Positions 18,568 through 27,714 of a stretch of 64,000 bases of DNA are shown in pieces (the stretch's first letter is position 1; the number at the start of each line of letters is the position of its first letter). Location: the NCBI RefSeq assembly GCF_009380155.1, contig NZ_WHUV01000004.1, forward strand, positions 434,001 through 498,000. The letters are read 5' to 3'. Made by a program: the position numbers and the translations under genes. Origin of the DNA: Pseudomonas piscis (GTDB lineage: Bacteria; Pseudomonadota; Gammaproteobacteria; Pseudomonadales; Pseudomonadaceae). The notes below the pieces were generated by a model. The model worked only from the letters and a program-made list of their open reading frames with translations. It did no database searches and was not told the origin of the DNA.

Positions 18568-19176
18568 ATGTCCGCTTCCATCCTTTATATCCACGGCTTC
18601 AATAGCGCCCCGGCCTCGACCAAGGCCTCCCAGTTGCGCCGGGTCATGGAGCAGATCGGCCTGGGCCACCAGTTGCGGGTACCGGCCTTGCACCATCATC
18701 CGCGCCAGGCCATCGGCCAGCTGGAGCAGGCGATCGTCGAGCTGGGCCGTCCATTGCTGGTCGGCAGCTCGCTCGGCGGCTACTATGCGACACACCTTGC
18801 CGAGCGCCACGGTCTGAAAGCCTTGCTGATCAACCCCGCCGTCAACCCGCATCGCCTGTTCGACGGTTACCTGGGCCCGCAGCAGAACCTGTATACCGAT
18901 GAAACCTGGGAGCTGACCCTCGATCACGTGGCGGCCCTGGAGGCATTGGAGGTCCCGCCGCTCCAGGATCCGGAGCGTTACCAGGTATGGTTGCAGACCG
19001 GGGACGAGACGCTGGACTATCGCCACGCCCAGGCGTATTACCGCGCTTGCGCCTTGCGCATCCAGGCGGGTGGCGACCATAGTTTCCAAGGTTTTACCGG
19101 CCAATTGCCGGCGATGTTGAATTTTGCCGGCATTACCGCCGATCAGTACCAGGCGTTCGACTTCACCGCACTGTGA
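18568..19176 (+). CDS. yqiA: Esterase YqiA
   Basis: A 202-residue alpha/beta-hydrolase of the UPF0227/YqiA family; the E. coli homologue has esterase activity. It shows YIHGFNSAPAS near the N-terminus, the nucleophile elbow GSSLGGYYATHLAE (Ser in GxSxG-like GSSLGG) and a C-terminal GGDHSFQGF containing the catalytic-type His. It lies 65 bases after cpdA and 42 before parE, preserving the E. coli order. Confidence 0.93.
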   Translation: MSASILYIHGFNSAPASTKASQLRRVMEQIGLGHQLRVPALHHHPRQAIGQLEQAIVELGRPLLVGSSLGGYYATHLAERHGLKALLINPAVNPHRLFDGYLGPQQNLYTDETWELTLDHVAALEALEVPPLQDPERYQVWLQTGDETLDYRHAQAYYRACALRIQAGGDHSFQGFTGQLPAMLNFAGITADQYQAFDFTAL

Positions 19177-19218
19177 AGCCGCGCCCCATATTCATTGAAC
19201 GACTAACGACGAGAACCC

Positions 19219-21123
19219 ATGGCCACTCCCAGCGCTAGCTCCTATAACGCAGACGCCATCGAAGTCCTCTCGGGACTCGACCCGGTGCGCAAACGCCCGG
19301 GCATGTACACCGACACCACGCGGCCCAACCACCTGGCCCAGGAAGTCATCGACAACAGTGTCGACGAAGCCCTGGCCGGCCATGCGAAGTCGATACAGGT
19401 CATCCTGCACGCCGATCATTCCCTGGAAGTGTCCGACGACGGTCGTGGCATGCCGGTGGACATCCACCCGGAAGAGGGCGTATCCGGTATCGAGCTGATC
19501 CTCACCAAGCTCCACGCCGGCGGCAAGTTCTCCAACAAGAACTACCAGTTCTCCGGCGGCTTGCACGGGGTGGGCATTTCCGTGGTCAACGCCCTGTCCA
19601 GCCAGGTACGGGTGCGGGTCAAGCGCGATGGCAGCGAGTACCAGATGACCTTCGCCGACGGCTACAAGGCTTCCGAGCTGGAAGTGGTCGGCAGCGTTGG
19701 CAAGCGCAATACCGGTACCTCCGTATTCTTCGCCCCGGACCCGAAATACTTCGATTCGCCGAAATTCTCGGTCAGCCGCCTCAAGCACGTGCTCAAGGCC
19801 AAGGCCGTGCTGTGCCCGGGGCTGCTGGTCAGCTTCGAGGACAAGGGCACCGGCGAGAAGGTCGAGTGGCATTACGAAGATGGCCTGCGTTCCTACCTGG
19901 TGGATGCTGTCAGCGAGTTCGAGCGCCTGCCGGCCGAGCCGTTCTGCGGCAGCCTGGCGGGTAACAAGGAGGCGGTGGACTGGGCCCTGCTGTGGCTGCC
20001 CGAGGGCGGCGACAGTGTCCAGGAAAGCTACGTCAACCTGATTCCTACCGCCCAGGGCGGTACCCACGTCAACGGCTTGCGCCAGGGCCTGCTGGACGCC
20101 ATGCGCGAGTTCTGCGAGTTCCGCAACCTGTTGCCGCGCGGCCTCAAGCTGGCACCGGAGGACGTCTGGGAGCGGATCGCCTTCGTCCTGTCGATGAAAA
20201 TGCAGGACGCGCAGTTCTCCGGCCAGACCAAGGAGCGCCTGTCGTCCCGAGAGGCTGCGGCGTTCGTTTCCGGGGTGGTCAAGGATGCCTTCAGCCTGTG
20301 GCTCAACGCCAACCCCGAACTGGGGATGCAACTGGCGGAGTTGGCCATCAGCAACGCCGGCCGACGCCTCAAGGCCAGCAAGAAGGTCGAGCGCAAGCGC
20401 ATCACCCAGGGCCCGGCATTGCCGGGCAAGCTGGCCGATTGTGCCGGCCAGGACCCGATGCGTTCCGAGCTGTTCCTGGTGGAAGGTGATTCCGCCGGTG
20501 GTTCGGCCAAGCAGGCGCGGGACAAGGAGTTCCAGGCGATCCTGCCGCTGCGCGGGAAGATCCTCAACACCTGGGAAGTGGACGGCAGCGAGGTCCTGGC
20601 CAGTCAGGAAGTGCATAACATCGCCGTGGCCATCGGTGTCGACCCAGGCGCCGAGGACATGAGCCAGCTGCGCTACGGCAAGATCTGCATCCTCGCCGAC
20701 GCCGACTCCGACGGCCTGCACATCGCCACCTTGCTCTGCGCCCTGTTCGTGCAGCATTTCCGCCCGTTGGTGGATGCCGGCCACGTCTACGTAGCCATGC
20801 CGCCGCTGTACCGGATCGACCTGGGCAAGGAGATCTTCTACGCCCTGGACGACGCCGAGCGTGACGGCATCCTCGATCGTCTGGTGGCCGAGAAGAAGCG
20901 TGGCAAGCCGCAAGTCACCCGATTCAAGGGCCTGGGCGAAATGAACCCGCCGCAACTGCGCGAGACCACCATGGACCCCAATACCCGGCGCCTGGTGCAG
21001 TTGACCCTGGACGACGTCGAGGCCACCGCGGAAATCATGGACATGCTGCTGGCCAAGAAACGCGCCGGCGACCGCAAGTCCTGGCTGGAGTCCAAGGGCA
21101 ACCTGGCCGAGGTGCTGGCCTGA
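19219..21123 (+). CDS. parE: DNA topoisomerase IV subunit B
   Basis: ATPase subunit of topoisomerase IV, which decatenates daughter chromosomes. It has 634 residues. The GHKL ATPase domain shows DNSVDEALAGH, VSDDGRGMPV and GGLHGVGISVVNAL; the TOPRIM domain shows LVEGDSAGGSAKQARD and ILADADSDGLHIATL. The ATG follows ACGAGAA. Its stop overlaps the next ATG by one base (TGATG). Confidence 0.98.
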   Translation: MATPSASSYNADAIEVLSGLDPVRKRPGMYTDTTRPNHLAQEVIDNSVDEALAGHAKSIQVILHADHSLEVSDDGRGMPVDIHPEEGVSGIELILTKLHAGGKFSNKNYQFSGGLHGVGISVVNALSSQVRVRVKRDGSEYQMTFADGYKASELEVVGSVGKRNTGTSVFFAPDPKYFDSPKFSVSRLKHVLKAKAVLCPGLLVSFEDKGTGEKVEWHYEDGLRSYLVDAVSEFERLPAEPFCGSLAGNKEAVDWALLWLPEGGDSVQESYVNLIPTAQGGTHVNGLRQGLLDAMREFCEFRNLLPRGLKLAPEDVWERIAFVLSMKMQDAQFSGQTKERLSSREAAAFVSGVVKDAFSLWLNANPELGMQLAELAISNAGRRLKASKKVERKRITQGPALPGKLADCAGQDPMRSELFLVEGDSAGGSAKQARDKEFQAILPLRGKILNTWEVDGSEVLASQEVHNIAVAIGVDPGAEDMSQLRYGKICILADADSDGLHIATLLCALFVQHFRPLVDAGHVYVAMPPLYRIDLGKEIFYALDDAERDGILDRLVAEKKRGKPQVTRFKGLGEMNPPQLRETTMDPNTRRLVQLTLDDVEATAEIMDMLLAKKRAGDRKSWLESKGNLAEVLA

Positions 21124-22106
21124 TGCACAAAGGCCTGGTCCTGGCCCTGGCGCTATCGGCAACCTCGGCGGTGGCCGCGCCGGCCCCCGAGCTGACCCTG
21201 CTGTCCGAGCATCCGGTAGAAGGCATGCGCGGCGGCAACCTCTCGGGGCTGGCGCTGTGCGGCCAGCAGCTGTGGACCGTGTCGGATCGCGACGACGACC
21301 AGATCTACCGGCTCGATACCCGCGACAGCGTCTGGCAGGCCGAGAAGGTCAAGCTGGAAGTGCCACCGGTACCCGATATCGGTTTGCCCTGGGGGCTGAA
21401 GTCACGGACCTGGGCGGCGTCCTTCGTGCGTGGCGGGGACCTGGACTTCGAAGGCATCTCCTGCGATGCCGCCGGCAACAAGTATGTGGTCAGCGAGGCC
21501 CATGCCTCGGTGTTGCAGGTACCGGCCCAGGGCGCGCCCGAGTGGTTGAAGATTTCCCCGCTGATGGTCCGCGAAGCACGGGCCAGTGGCATGCTGCTGC
21601 ACTTCAACGCATTGTTCGAGGGGCTGGCGGTGAACCCGGCCGGAGATCGTATCTGGCTGGCGGCGGAGCGTGAGCGGCGTGGCCTGTTGCTGATCAAGCG
21701 CGGGCAGAGCACCTGGGATTGCGATGGCGGTTGCGTGCTGCTCAGCGAAGCCGGCCTGCAGATGCAGCCCGAGCAGGTGCCCCATGCCAAGGCCGTGACC
21801 CGTGACTTCGCCGATCTTTCGCTGTTCGACGGCAAGCTGTTCACCCTGGAACGCAACGCCTACCAGATCTGCCGCCGCGATGCGCAGAGCGCCAAGGTCG
21901 AGCAGTGCTGGTCCTTCGCTGCCGAAGCCCTGGTGGAGTCACGGCGTTATCCACAGCCCTACGGCCTGGCCGAAGCCCTGGTGGTGGATGCCGAAGGCGC
22001 CTGGATCGGCCTGGACAACAACAATGGTGCCCGCGCCGATGGTGAAAGCCGGCCGATCGTCTGGCGCTTTGCCGCGCCGCAAGGCGGCTGGAGTGCCAAG
22101 CCGTGA
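21123..22106 (+). CDS. Exported esterase-like/phytase-like beta-propeller protein
   Basis: A 327-residue protein with a clear signal peptide (about 1-19, ALSATSAVA|AP). The body matches the esterase-like activity of phytase type (PF13449): NLSGLALCGQQLWTVSDRDD, GGDLDFEGISCDAAGNKYVVSEA and ALFEGLAVNPAGDRIWLAAER are propeller-blade-like repeats with acidic loops. It is probably periplasmic; several Cys could form disulfides. The start overlaps the parE stop by one base and the stop overlaps the next GTG by four, so it is translated with its neighbours. The substrate is unknown. Confidence 0.82.
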   Translation: MHKGLVLALALSATSAVAAPAPELTLLSEHPVEGMRGGNLSGLALCGQQLWTVSDRDDDQIYRLDTRDSVWQAEKVKLEVPPVPDIGLPWGLKSRTWAASFVRGGDLDFEGISCDAAGNKYVVSEAHASVLQVPAQGAPEWLKISPLMVREARASGMLLHFNALFEGLAVNPAGDRIWLAAERERRGLLLIKRGQSTWDCDGGCVLLSEAGLQMQPEQVPHAKAVTRDFADLSLFDGKLFTLERNAYQICRRDAQSAKVEQCWSFAAEALVESRRYPQPYGLAEALVVDAEGAWIGLDNNNGARADGESRPIVWRFAAPQGGWSAKP

Positions 22107-22624
22107 GCCAGCAACCGGGGCGCAGTGCCGGCCGAGTGTTGCTGATCCTGGCCTGGGCGGCGGGACTGTTCCTGGCCACGCGGTTCTTCGCCGATTGGGA
22201 AGCGCGCCAGGAGAACCCCAACACTGTCGTCAGTTCGCAACAACATGAGGGTTACATCGAAGTGAAGCTGGTCGGCAACGGCCAGGGGCATTTCGTCGCC
22301 AGCGGCCATATCGACGGCCAGCCGGTACAGTTCATGCTCGATACCGGCGCCACCGAAGTCTCGATCCCCTCCGGGCTGGCCGAGCGCCTGGGCCTGGAGC
22401 GAGGACTGCCGGTGACCCTGAGCACTGCCAACGGTCGCAGCGAGGGCTACCGGACCCGTATCGAGCGCCTGCAGCTGGGCGATATCACCCTGCACGATGT
22501 CCGGGCCCTGGTGGCTCCAGGGCTCGACGGGGACCAGGTCCTGCTGGGCATGAGCGCTTTGAAGAAACTTGAATTTACTCAGCGCGGCGGCACCATGCTG
22601 CTGCGCCAGACCACGAACCAATGA
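22103..22624 (+). CDS. Retropepsin-like aspartic protease, membrane-anchored (TIGR02281 type)
   Basis: A 173-residue protein with one N-terminal membrane anchor (about residues 11-27) and a single retropepsin-like domain: FMLDTGATEVSIPSGLAERL holds the catalytic D-T-G, and LLGMSALKKLEFTQRGGTMLL is the family C-terminal signature. The active form would be a homodimer, facing the periplasm. GTG start at 22103 within the upstream stop region (4-base overlap). It sits 7 bases before parC. Confidence 0.88.
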   Translation: MSQQPGRSAGRVLLILAWAAGLFLATRFFADWEARQENPNTVVSSQQHEGYIEVKLVGNGQGHFVASGHIDGQPVQFMLDTGATEVSIPSGLAERLGLERGLPVTLSTANGRSEGYRTRIERLQLGDITLHDVRALVAPGLDGDQVLLGMSALKKLEFTQRGGTMLLRQTTNQ

Positions 22625-22631
22625 GGCCCGC

Positions 22632-24890
22632 ATGAGCGACTCCCTTGATCTCAGCCTGGATGGCGTAGAACGCCGGTCACTGGCTGACTTCACCGAAAAT
22701 GCCTACCTCAACTACTCCATGTACGTGATCATGGACCGTGCGCTGCCGCATATCGGCGACGGCCTGAAACCGGTACAGCGGCGTATCGTCTACGCCATGA
22801 GTGAGCTGGGGCTGGATGCCGATTCCAAGCACAAGAAGTCCGCCCGTACCGTGGGTGACGTGCTCGGCAAGTTCCACCCGCACGGCGACTCCGCCTGCTA
22901 CGAAGCCATGGTGCTGATGGCCCAGCCGTTCAGCTACCGCTACACACTGGTGGACGGCCAGGGCAACTGGGGTGCGCCGGACGATCCCAAGTCCTTCGCG
23001 GCCATGCGCTACACCGAGGCGCGCCTGTCGCGCTACTCCGAGGTGCTGCTCAGCGAGCTGGGCCAGGGCACCGCGGACTGGGGGCCGAACTTCGACGGCA
23101 CGCTGCAGGAGCCGCTGGTACTGCCGGCGCGCCTGCCGAACATCCTGCTCAACGGCACCACCGGCATCGCCGTGGGCATGGCCACCGACGTACCGCCGCA
23201 CAACCTGCGGGAAGTGGCTTCGGCCTGCGTACGCCTGCTGGACGAGCCCAAGGCCACGGTGGAACAGCTGTGCGAGCACATCCAGGGGCCGGACTATCCC
23301 ACCGAGGCGGAGATCATCACCCCGCGTGCCGACCTGCTGAAGATCTACGAGACTGGCCGTGGCTCGGTGCGCATGCGCGCCGTGTACCGGGTCGAAGATG
23401 GCGACATCGTGGTTTCCGCGTTGCCGCACCAGGTCTCCGGAGCCAAAGTGCTGGAGCAGATCGCTGCCCAGATGCAAGCCAAGAAGCTGCCGATGGTGGC
23501 TGACCTGCGGGACGAGTCGGACCATGAGAACCCGTGCCGCATCGTGATCATCCCGCGCTCCAACCGGGTCGATCCGGGCGAGCTGATGCAGCACTTGTTC
23601 GCTACCACCGATCTGGAATCCACCTATCGGGTCAACGTCAACATCATCGGCCTGGACGGCAAGCCGCAACTGAAGAACCTGCGCGCGCTGCTGGTGGAAT
23701 GGCTGGAATTCCGGGTCGCCACCGTGCGCCGCCGCTTGCAGTTCCGCCTGGACAAGGTCGAGCGCCGCCTGCACCTGTTGGACGGCTTGCTGATTGCCTA
23801 CCTCAACCTGGATGAAGTGATCCACATCATCCGTACCGAGGACCAGCCACGGGCCAGGCTGATCGAGCGTTTCGCCCTCAGCGAGATCCAGGCCGACTAC
23901 ATCCTCGACACCCGCCTGCGGCAACTGGCGCGACTGGAAGAGATGAAGCTGCGGGCCGAGCAGGACGAGTTGCTCAAGGAACAGGCCAAGCTGCTGGCGC
24001 TGCTCAACAGCGAGGCCAAGCTCAAGAAGCTGGTGCGCACCGAGCTGCTGCAGGATGCCGAGACCTATGGCGACGACCGCCGTTCGCCGATCGTCGAGCG
24101 TGCCGAAGCCAAGGCCCTGTCGGAAAACGAGCTGATGCCGACCGAGCCGGTGACTATCGTTCTGTCGGAAAAAGGCTGGGTCCGCTGCGCCAAGGGGCAT
24201 GATATCGACGCTACTGGCCTGTCCTACAAGGCTGGCGATGGCTACAAAACCGCCGCTGCCGGGCGCTCCAACCAGTTCGCGGTGTTCATCGACTCCACCG
24301 GCCGCAGTTATTCGGTGGCGGCCCACACGCTGCCATCGGCCCGTGGCCAGGGCGAGCCACTGACCGGCCGCTTGACGCCGCCGCCGGGCGCAACTTTCGA
24401 GTGCGTGCTGCTGCCGGACGACGAGGCGCTGTATGTGATCGCCTCCGATGCCGGCTACGGCTTCGTGGTCAAGGGCGAGGACTTGCAGGCCAAGAACAAG
24501 GCGGGCAAGGCGCTGTTGAGCCTGCCGAACAATGCCAAGGTCCTGGCGCCAAGGCCGGTGGCCGATCGCGAGCAGAACTGGCTGGCTTCGGTGACCACCG
24601 AGGGTCGCCTGCTGGTGTTCAAGATCAGCGACCTGCCGCAGCTGGGCAAGGGCAAGGGCAACAAGATCATCGGTATTCCCGGTGAGCGGGTCGCCAGTCG
24701 CGAGGAGTATGTGACCGATATCGCAGTGCTGCCGGAAGGCGCGACCCTGGTGCTGCAGGCGGGCAAGCGCACCCTGTCGCTCAAGGCCGACGACCTGGAG
24801 CATTACAAGGGCGAGCGCGGGCGCCGCGGCAACAAGCTGCCGCGGGGTTTCCAGCGAGTGGATGCGTTGTTGGTAGAGCCTCTCAGTTGA
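22632..24890 (+). CDS. parC: DNA topoisomerase IV subunit A
   Basis: DNA cleavage/rejoining subunit of topoisomerase IV, 752 residues. The catalytic tyrosine is Y127 in AAMRYTEARL, and the quinolone-determining segment reads HPHGDSACYEAM with Ser87 and Glu91, the wild-type residues at the positions commonly mutated in resistant P. aeruginosa. The C-terminal beta-pinwheel repeats occupy about residues 500-740. The ATG at 22632 fits the family N-terminus MSDSLDLSL; the frame is open upstream but that region codes the protease in another frame. Confidence 0.98.
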   Translation: MSDSLDLSLDGVERRSLADFTENAYLNYSMYVIMDRALPHIGDGLKPVQRRIVYAMSELGLDADSKHKKSARTVGDVLGKFHPHGDSACYEAMVLMAQPFSYRYTLVDGQGNWGAPDDPKSFAAMRYTEARLSRYSEVLLSELGQGTADWGPNFDGTLQEPLVLPARLPNILLNGTTGIAVGMATDVPPHNLREVASACVRLLDEPKATVEQLCEHIQGPDYPTEAEIITPRADLLKIYETGRGSVRMRAVYRVEDGDIVVSALPHQVSGAKVLEQIAAQMQAKKLPMVADLRDESDHENPCRIVIIPRSNRVDPGELMQHLFATTDLESTYRVNVNIIGLDGKPQLKNLRALLVEWLEFRVATVRRRLQFRLDKVERRLHLLDGLLIAYLNLDEVIHIIRTEDQPRARLIERFALSEIQADYILDTRLRQLARLEEMKLRAEQDELLKEQAKLLALLNSEAKLKKLVRTELLQDAETYGDDRRSPIVERAEAKALSENELMPTEPVTIVLSEKGWVRCAKGHDIDATGLSYKAGDGYKTAAAGRSNQFAVFIDSTGRSYSVAAHTLPSARGQGEPLTGRLTPPPGATFECVLLPDDEALYVIASDAGYGFVVKGEDLQAKNKAGKALLSLPNNAKVLAPRPVADREQNWLASVTTEGRLLVFKISDLPQLGKGKGNKIIGIPGERVASREEYVTDIAVLPEGATLVLQAGKRTLSLKADDLEHYKGERGRRGNKLPRGFQRVDALLVEPLS

Positions 24891-25054
24891 GAGGCACGAT
24901 CAGCCATTTAACTGGTCGATCGTTGTTGGAACACTGGAGTCATGGCGCATATTCACGGATGATATGCGCTTTCAAACGCCGGCCTGGTCCGGCGTTATTC
25001 TGTTTTTTTGAGTATTTTCACTGTGGCTGGCCTGTTGGCCGCCACCTGGATGGG

Positions 25055-25768
25055 ATGATGACTGTTCTGCGCCTTCCTTTTATTTTCCTGCTCGCGGGCG
25101 TTCTCGGCCTGGCGGGTTGCAGCGTTCACCAGCCGGTGTCGCTGTATCAGCTGGACAGCGGAAGTCCAGCCCAGCCGGCCAGCACCGGCATGTCGGTATT
25201 GCTGGGTCCGGTCCTGATTGCCGATTACCTGCAACGTGAAACCCTGCTGCAGCGCCAGGATGATGGCAGCCTGCAGGCCGCGACCGACGGCCGTTGGGCC
25301 GGCAGCCTCTCTTCGGATATCGACCAGTTGCTGCTGCGCCAGGTAGCCGGTCACCTGGACAGCCAGCGAGTGGTGCTGGCCCCGGCCACCAACGGCTTCA
25401 CTCCGGATGTGCAGGTCCTGCTGTCGATCACCCGCCTGGATTCCGGCAAGACCCAGCCGGCGGTACTGGATGCCCAGTGGCGCCTGATCGACCGGCGCGG
25501 CCAGGTACGCGACAACCGCATCGTTCACCTGCAGGAACAGCATGCGGGGACCACCGCGTCCCAGGTGCAGGCGCAAGGCGTGCTGTTGCAGCGCCTGGCC
25601 GAACAGCTGTCCGGTGCCCTAAAGCCCCTGGCCAACCAGCCTGCGGTGGCCGAGGTGCCGCGCAAGGCGCCAGCGGCGCCGGCACCCAAGCCGGCTGAGC
25701 CGGAAAAGCGGCCGAAGATGCCGATGGCCACGCCGATCCGTACGGATATGGAAGTGTTCCGCTTCTGA
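25055..25768 (+). CDS. PqiC/YmbA-family (ABC-type transport auxiliary) lipoprotein
   Basis: A 237-residue outer-membrane lipoprotein with lipobox LAGC (Cys22) followed by Ser, consistent with outer-membrane sorting. The SLYQLDSG start of the mature part and the VLLGPVLIADYLQRETLLQR region match the DUF330/PqiC family, which works with MCE proteins in envelope lipid traffic; no PqiA/PqiB genes are next to it. The C-terminal third is a Pro/Ala/Lys-rich low-complexity tail (about 190-225). The ATG pair at 25055/25058 is chosen as the only start placing a proper signal peptide; the frame is open upstream. The 160-base gap after parC suggests its own promoter. Confidence 0.8.
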   Translation: MMTVLRLPFIFLLAGVLGLAGCSVHQPVSLYQLDSGSPAQPASTGMSVLLGPVLIADYLQRETLLQRQDDGSLQAATDGRWAGSLSSDIDQLLLRQVAGHLDSQRVVLAPATNGFTPDVQVLLSITRLDSGKTQPAVLDAQWRLIDRRGQVRDNRIVHLQEQHAGTTASQVQAQGVLLQRLAEQLSGALKPLANQPAVAEVPRKAPAAPAPKPAEPEKRPKMPMATPIRTDMEVFRF

Positions 25769-25785
25769 TGTGATCCGCAGCAAGA

Positions 25786-25818
25786 CAAGGCCCGCCATTG
25801 GCGGGCCTTGTGGTTTCT
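25786..25818 (+). terminator. Terminator after PqiC-like gene
   Basis: An 11-bp perfect stem (CAAGGCCCGCC / GGCGGGCCTTG) with a 3-base loop is followed by TGGTTTCT. The T-tract is weak but the stem is strong. Confidence 0.8.
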
Positions 25819-25867
25819 GGGGTGCAGGCACAAAAAGCCTGTGCAGGGTAAGCCGATCAGCTAAGGA

Positions 25868-26000
25868 CGCTGTAGGCGCGAGGCTTGCCCGCGATGACTG
25901 CAGGGTGCTGCGTGTATCCGGTCGACACGTGCGACCGTTAACGAGCATTGCGAGCAATCGAGCATCGACCGGCTGCTCCTGCAGGGGATCGCCTCGCTTA
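25868..26000. repeat. REP-like repeat pair
   Basis: A REP-type word CTGTAGGCGCGAGGCTTGCC (from 25870; hairpin CGCG-A-GG / CC-CGCG, 25877-25893) is followed about 90 bases later by a related word in opposite orientation (TGCAGGAGCAGCC on the minus strand, 25971-25983), giving a REP-doublet-like arrangement. A small inverted ATTGC/GCAAT lies between them. No gene is visible in 25769-26048; this repeat, a preceding hairpin and the terminator account for it. Confidence 0.6.
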
Positions 26001-26048
26001 ACTGATCGGCATCACGCGCCGGGCGGGCTTCGTTGAACAGGGCAGGCG

Positions 26049-27581
26049 TTACAGCTTGGCCCGGGTCTCGTGCATGCGCGCCAGCTGGCGTTCCAGCATC
26101 GACGGGTAGGGTTCCATCAGGCGTTCGACGCAGCAGGCACCTTCCGGGCTGGCGATCGGGCGGATACGGGCCCGTTGGCGCAGTAGTACATCGTCGTTGA
26201 CCTTGCGTTCCACCAGCAGCAGGTTGCGGCTGTGCTGGGACAGCGCCAGGGCGTCCTGGGCGGTTTCGGTCAGCAGCAGGTCGATCTGACTCAGGCCGAA
26301 CAGTCCTTCGCCCAGGGTCAGGCCCAGTTGCAGTTGCAGGGTGATGCCGCTGTCCGCCACCTCGATCTGCAGGGCGTGCCCCAGGGCGCGCAAGAGCTCG
26401 CCGCAGCAGATGGCGTTGGTCAGGTAGTCATCGCCGCTGTCTTCGCTGTGGAACAGCATCAGCGTGCTGCCATCGTTCAGGGTGTGCAGCTCGCTCTGGT
26501 ACAACGAGGCCGCCTGGTCGAGGCAATCACGATAGCGTTCGAGCAATTCCGTCAGGCGCGCCCGGGGCAGGCGCCGCAGCTGTTCCTGGGCGCCCAGTTG
26601 CACCGCCAGCACGGCGCTGTGCTGGGGTTCGGCGGGGACCTCGGGCTGCGCCTGGGGCTTGGCCAGTGGCGCCGAGGGCGAGGAATGATCGCGCAGGTCG
26701 GCGAACGGGTCTTCTTCGTCCAGTTCGTCTTCCTCGGCACTGACCAGGTGCCGTGGCGCAGGTTTCAAGCCGGCCACCGGGGTGCTTTCATCGAAGCTCG
26801 GATCGCGCAGGTTGCGGATCTCGAAAGCCGGGGCGTCTTCTTCCTCGTCCTGTTCTTGCGGTTCTGGCTGTGGCTCGGGCTCGGGGATTTCCGGGGCGAG
26901 GCGGGCGTGCAGCTGGCGCGCCAGGTCGCCGATTTCGTCCTGGCGCTGGATCGCCGGAGTATGTTCGTCCAGGTCCCGCAGCCAGACCCGCAGCTGCAGC
27001 AGCGGGGTAGAGATATGGCGACCCAGGCGCAGGCTCAGGGCGAGCGCCAGGGCCAGCAGGATGGCACTGAGGATGCCCATGCTCTGCAGGCTGATGGTCA
27101 TCGGCTGCTGGAACTGGGCCATGTCCAGGCTGATCCGCAGGTTGCCGGCGGTGACATCCTGGAAGGTGATCTTGGTCTGGTACACACCCTCGGTTTCGCC
27201 CAGCAGGCTGCTCTTGGGCCGTTGGCCGGCCTCGGCGAGGATGCGGTTGTCGACGCTGTAGATCGCCGCGTGGGCCACCAGCGGATTCTTGGTCAGGTTG
27301 TTGAGCAAGACGTTGAGGCTGAGGATGTCGTTGGACACCAGCAGCTCGGTGGCCGAGGTGGCGGTCTGGGTGGTCAGGCTCTGGCCCAGGGCGTCCGCCT
27401 GCTCATGCATGGCTTGCTTGAACTGCAGGCCCATCACGCCGGCATAGATCACCAGGGCCAGGGCGACCAGGATCACGTTATGGCTGGCAATACGCAATGC
27501 AATCGGTACACGGCGGTGGCGCAGTGCACGGAAGATCAGCAAGAAGAAGTTATCGTTTTTAACTGGCGTGGGCCGGTTCAC
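26049..27581 (-). CDS. ahpA: AhpA/YtjB (SMP)-family membrane protein
   Basis: A 510-residue inner-membrane protein. Two membrane helices (about residues 31-50 and 166-185) flank a periplasmic domain of about 115 residues, followed by a HAMP-like segment (LGRHISTPLLQLRVWLRDLD) and an acidic low-complexity linker rich in Glu/Pro (about 230-310) before a conserved cytoplasmic domain. The gene is divergent from serB, as ytjB/smp is next to serB in E. coli. The domain layout resembles a sensor without an enzymatic output; function is not established. Confidence 0.82.
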   Translation of the reverse strand: MNRPTPVKNDNFFLLIFRALRHRRVPIALRIASHNVILVALALVIYAGVMGLQFKQAMHEQADALGQSLTTQTATSATELLVSNDILSLNVLLNNLTKNPLVAHAAIYSVDNRILAEAGQRPKSSLLGETEGVYQTKITFQDVTAGNLRISLDMAQFQQPMTISLQSMGILSAILLALALALSLRLGRHISTPLLQLRVWLRDLDEHTPAIQRQDEIGDLARQLHARLAPEIPEPEPQPEPQEQDEEEDAPAFEIRNLRDPSFDESTPVAGLKPAPRHLVSAEEDELDEEDPFADLRDHSSPSAPLAKPQAQPEVPAEPQHSAVLAVQLGAQEQLRRLPRARLTELLERYRDCLDQAASLYQSELHTLNDGSTLMLFHSEDSGDDYLTNAICCGELLRALGHALQIEVADSGITLQLQLGLTLGEGLFGLSQIDLLLTETAQDALALSQHSRNLLLVERKVNDDVLLRQRARIRPIASPEGACCVERLMEPYPSMLERQLARMHETRAKL

Positions 27582-27714
27582 TGAGCTCGGCTCTTTAGTC
27601 CGTGAAGTTGACGCGCAGTATAGCGAGAGGCCCTAGGCCGGCAAAGCGCTGGCTGTGCCCGATGGTCAGCGAAAGTGGGTAGAATGCGCTTTTTTTCCAC
27701 CTCGGGGGTGCGCC

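Noticed and set aside
22677..24803. A 708-codon minus-strand frame opposite parC
   Set aside because: Shadow of parC codon bias with a His/Gln/Arg-rich meaningless product.
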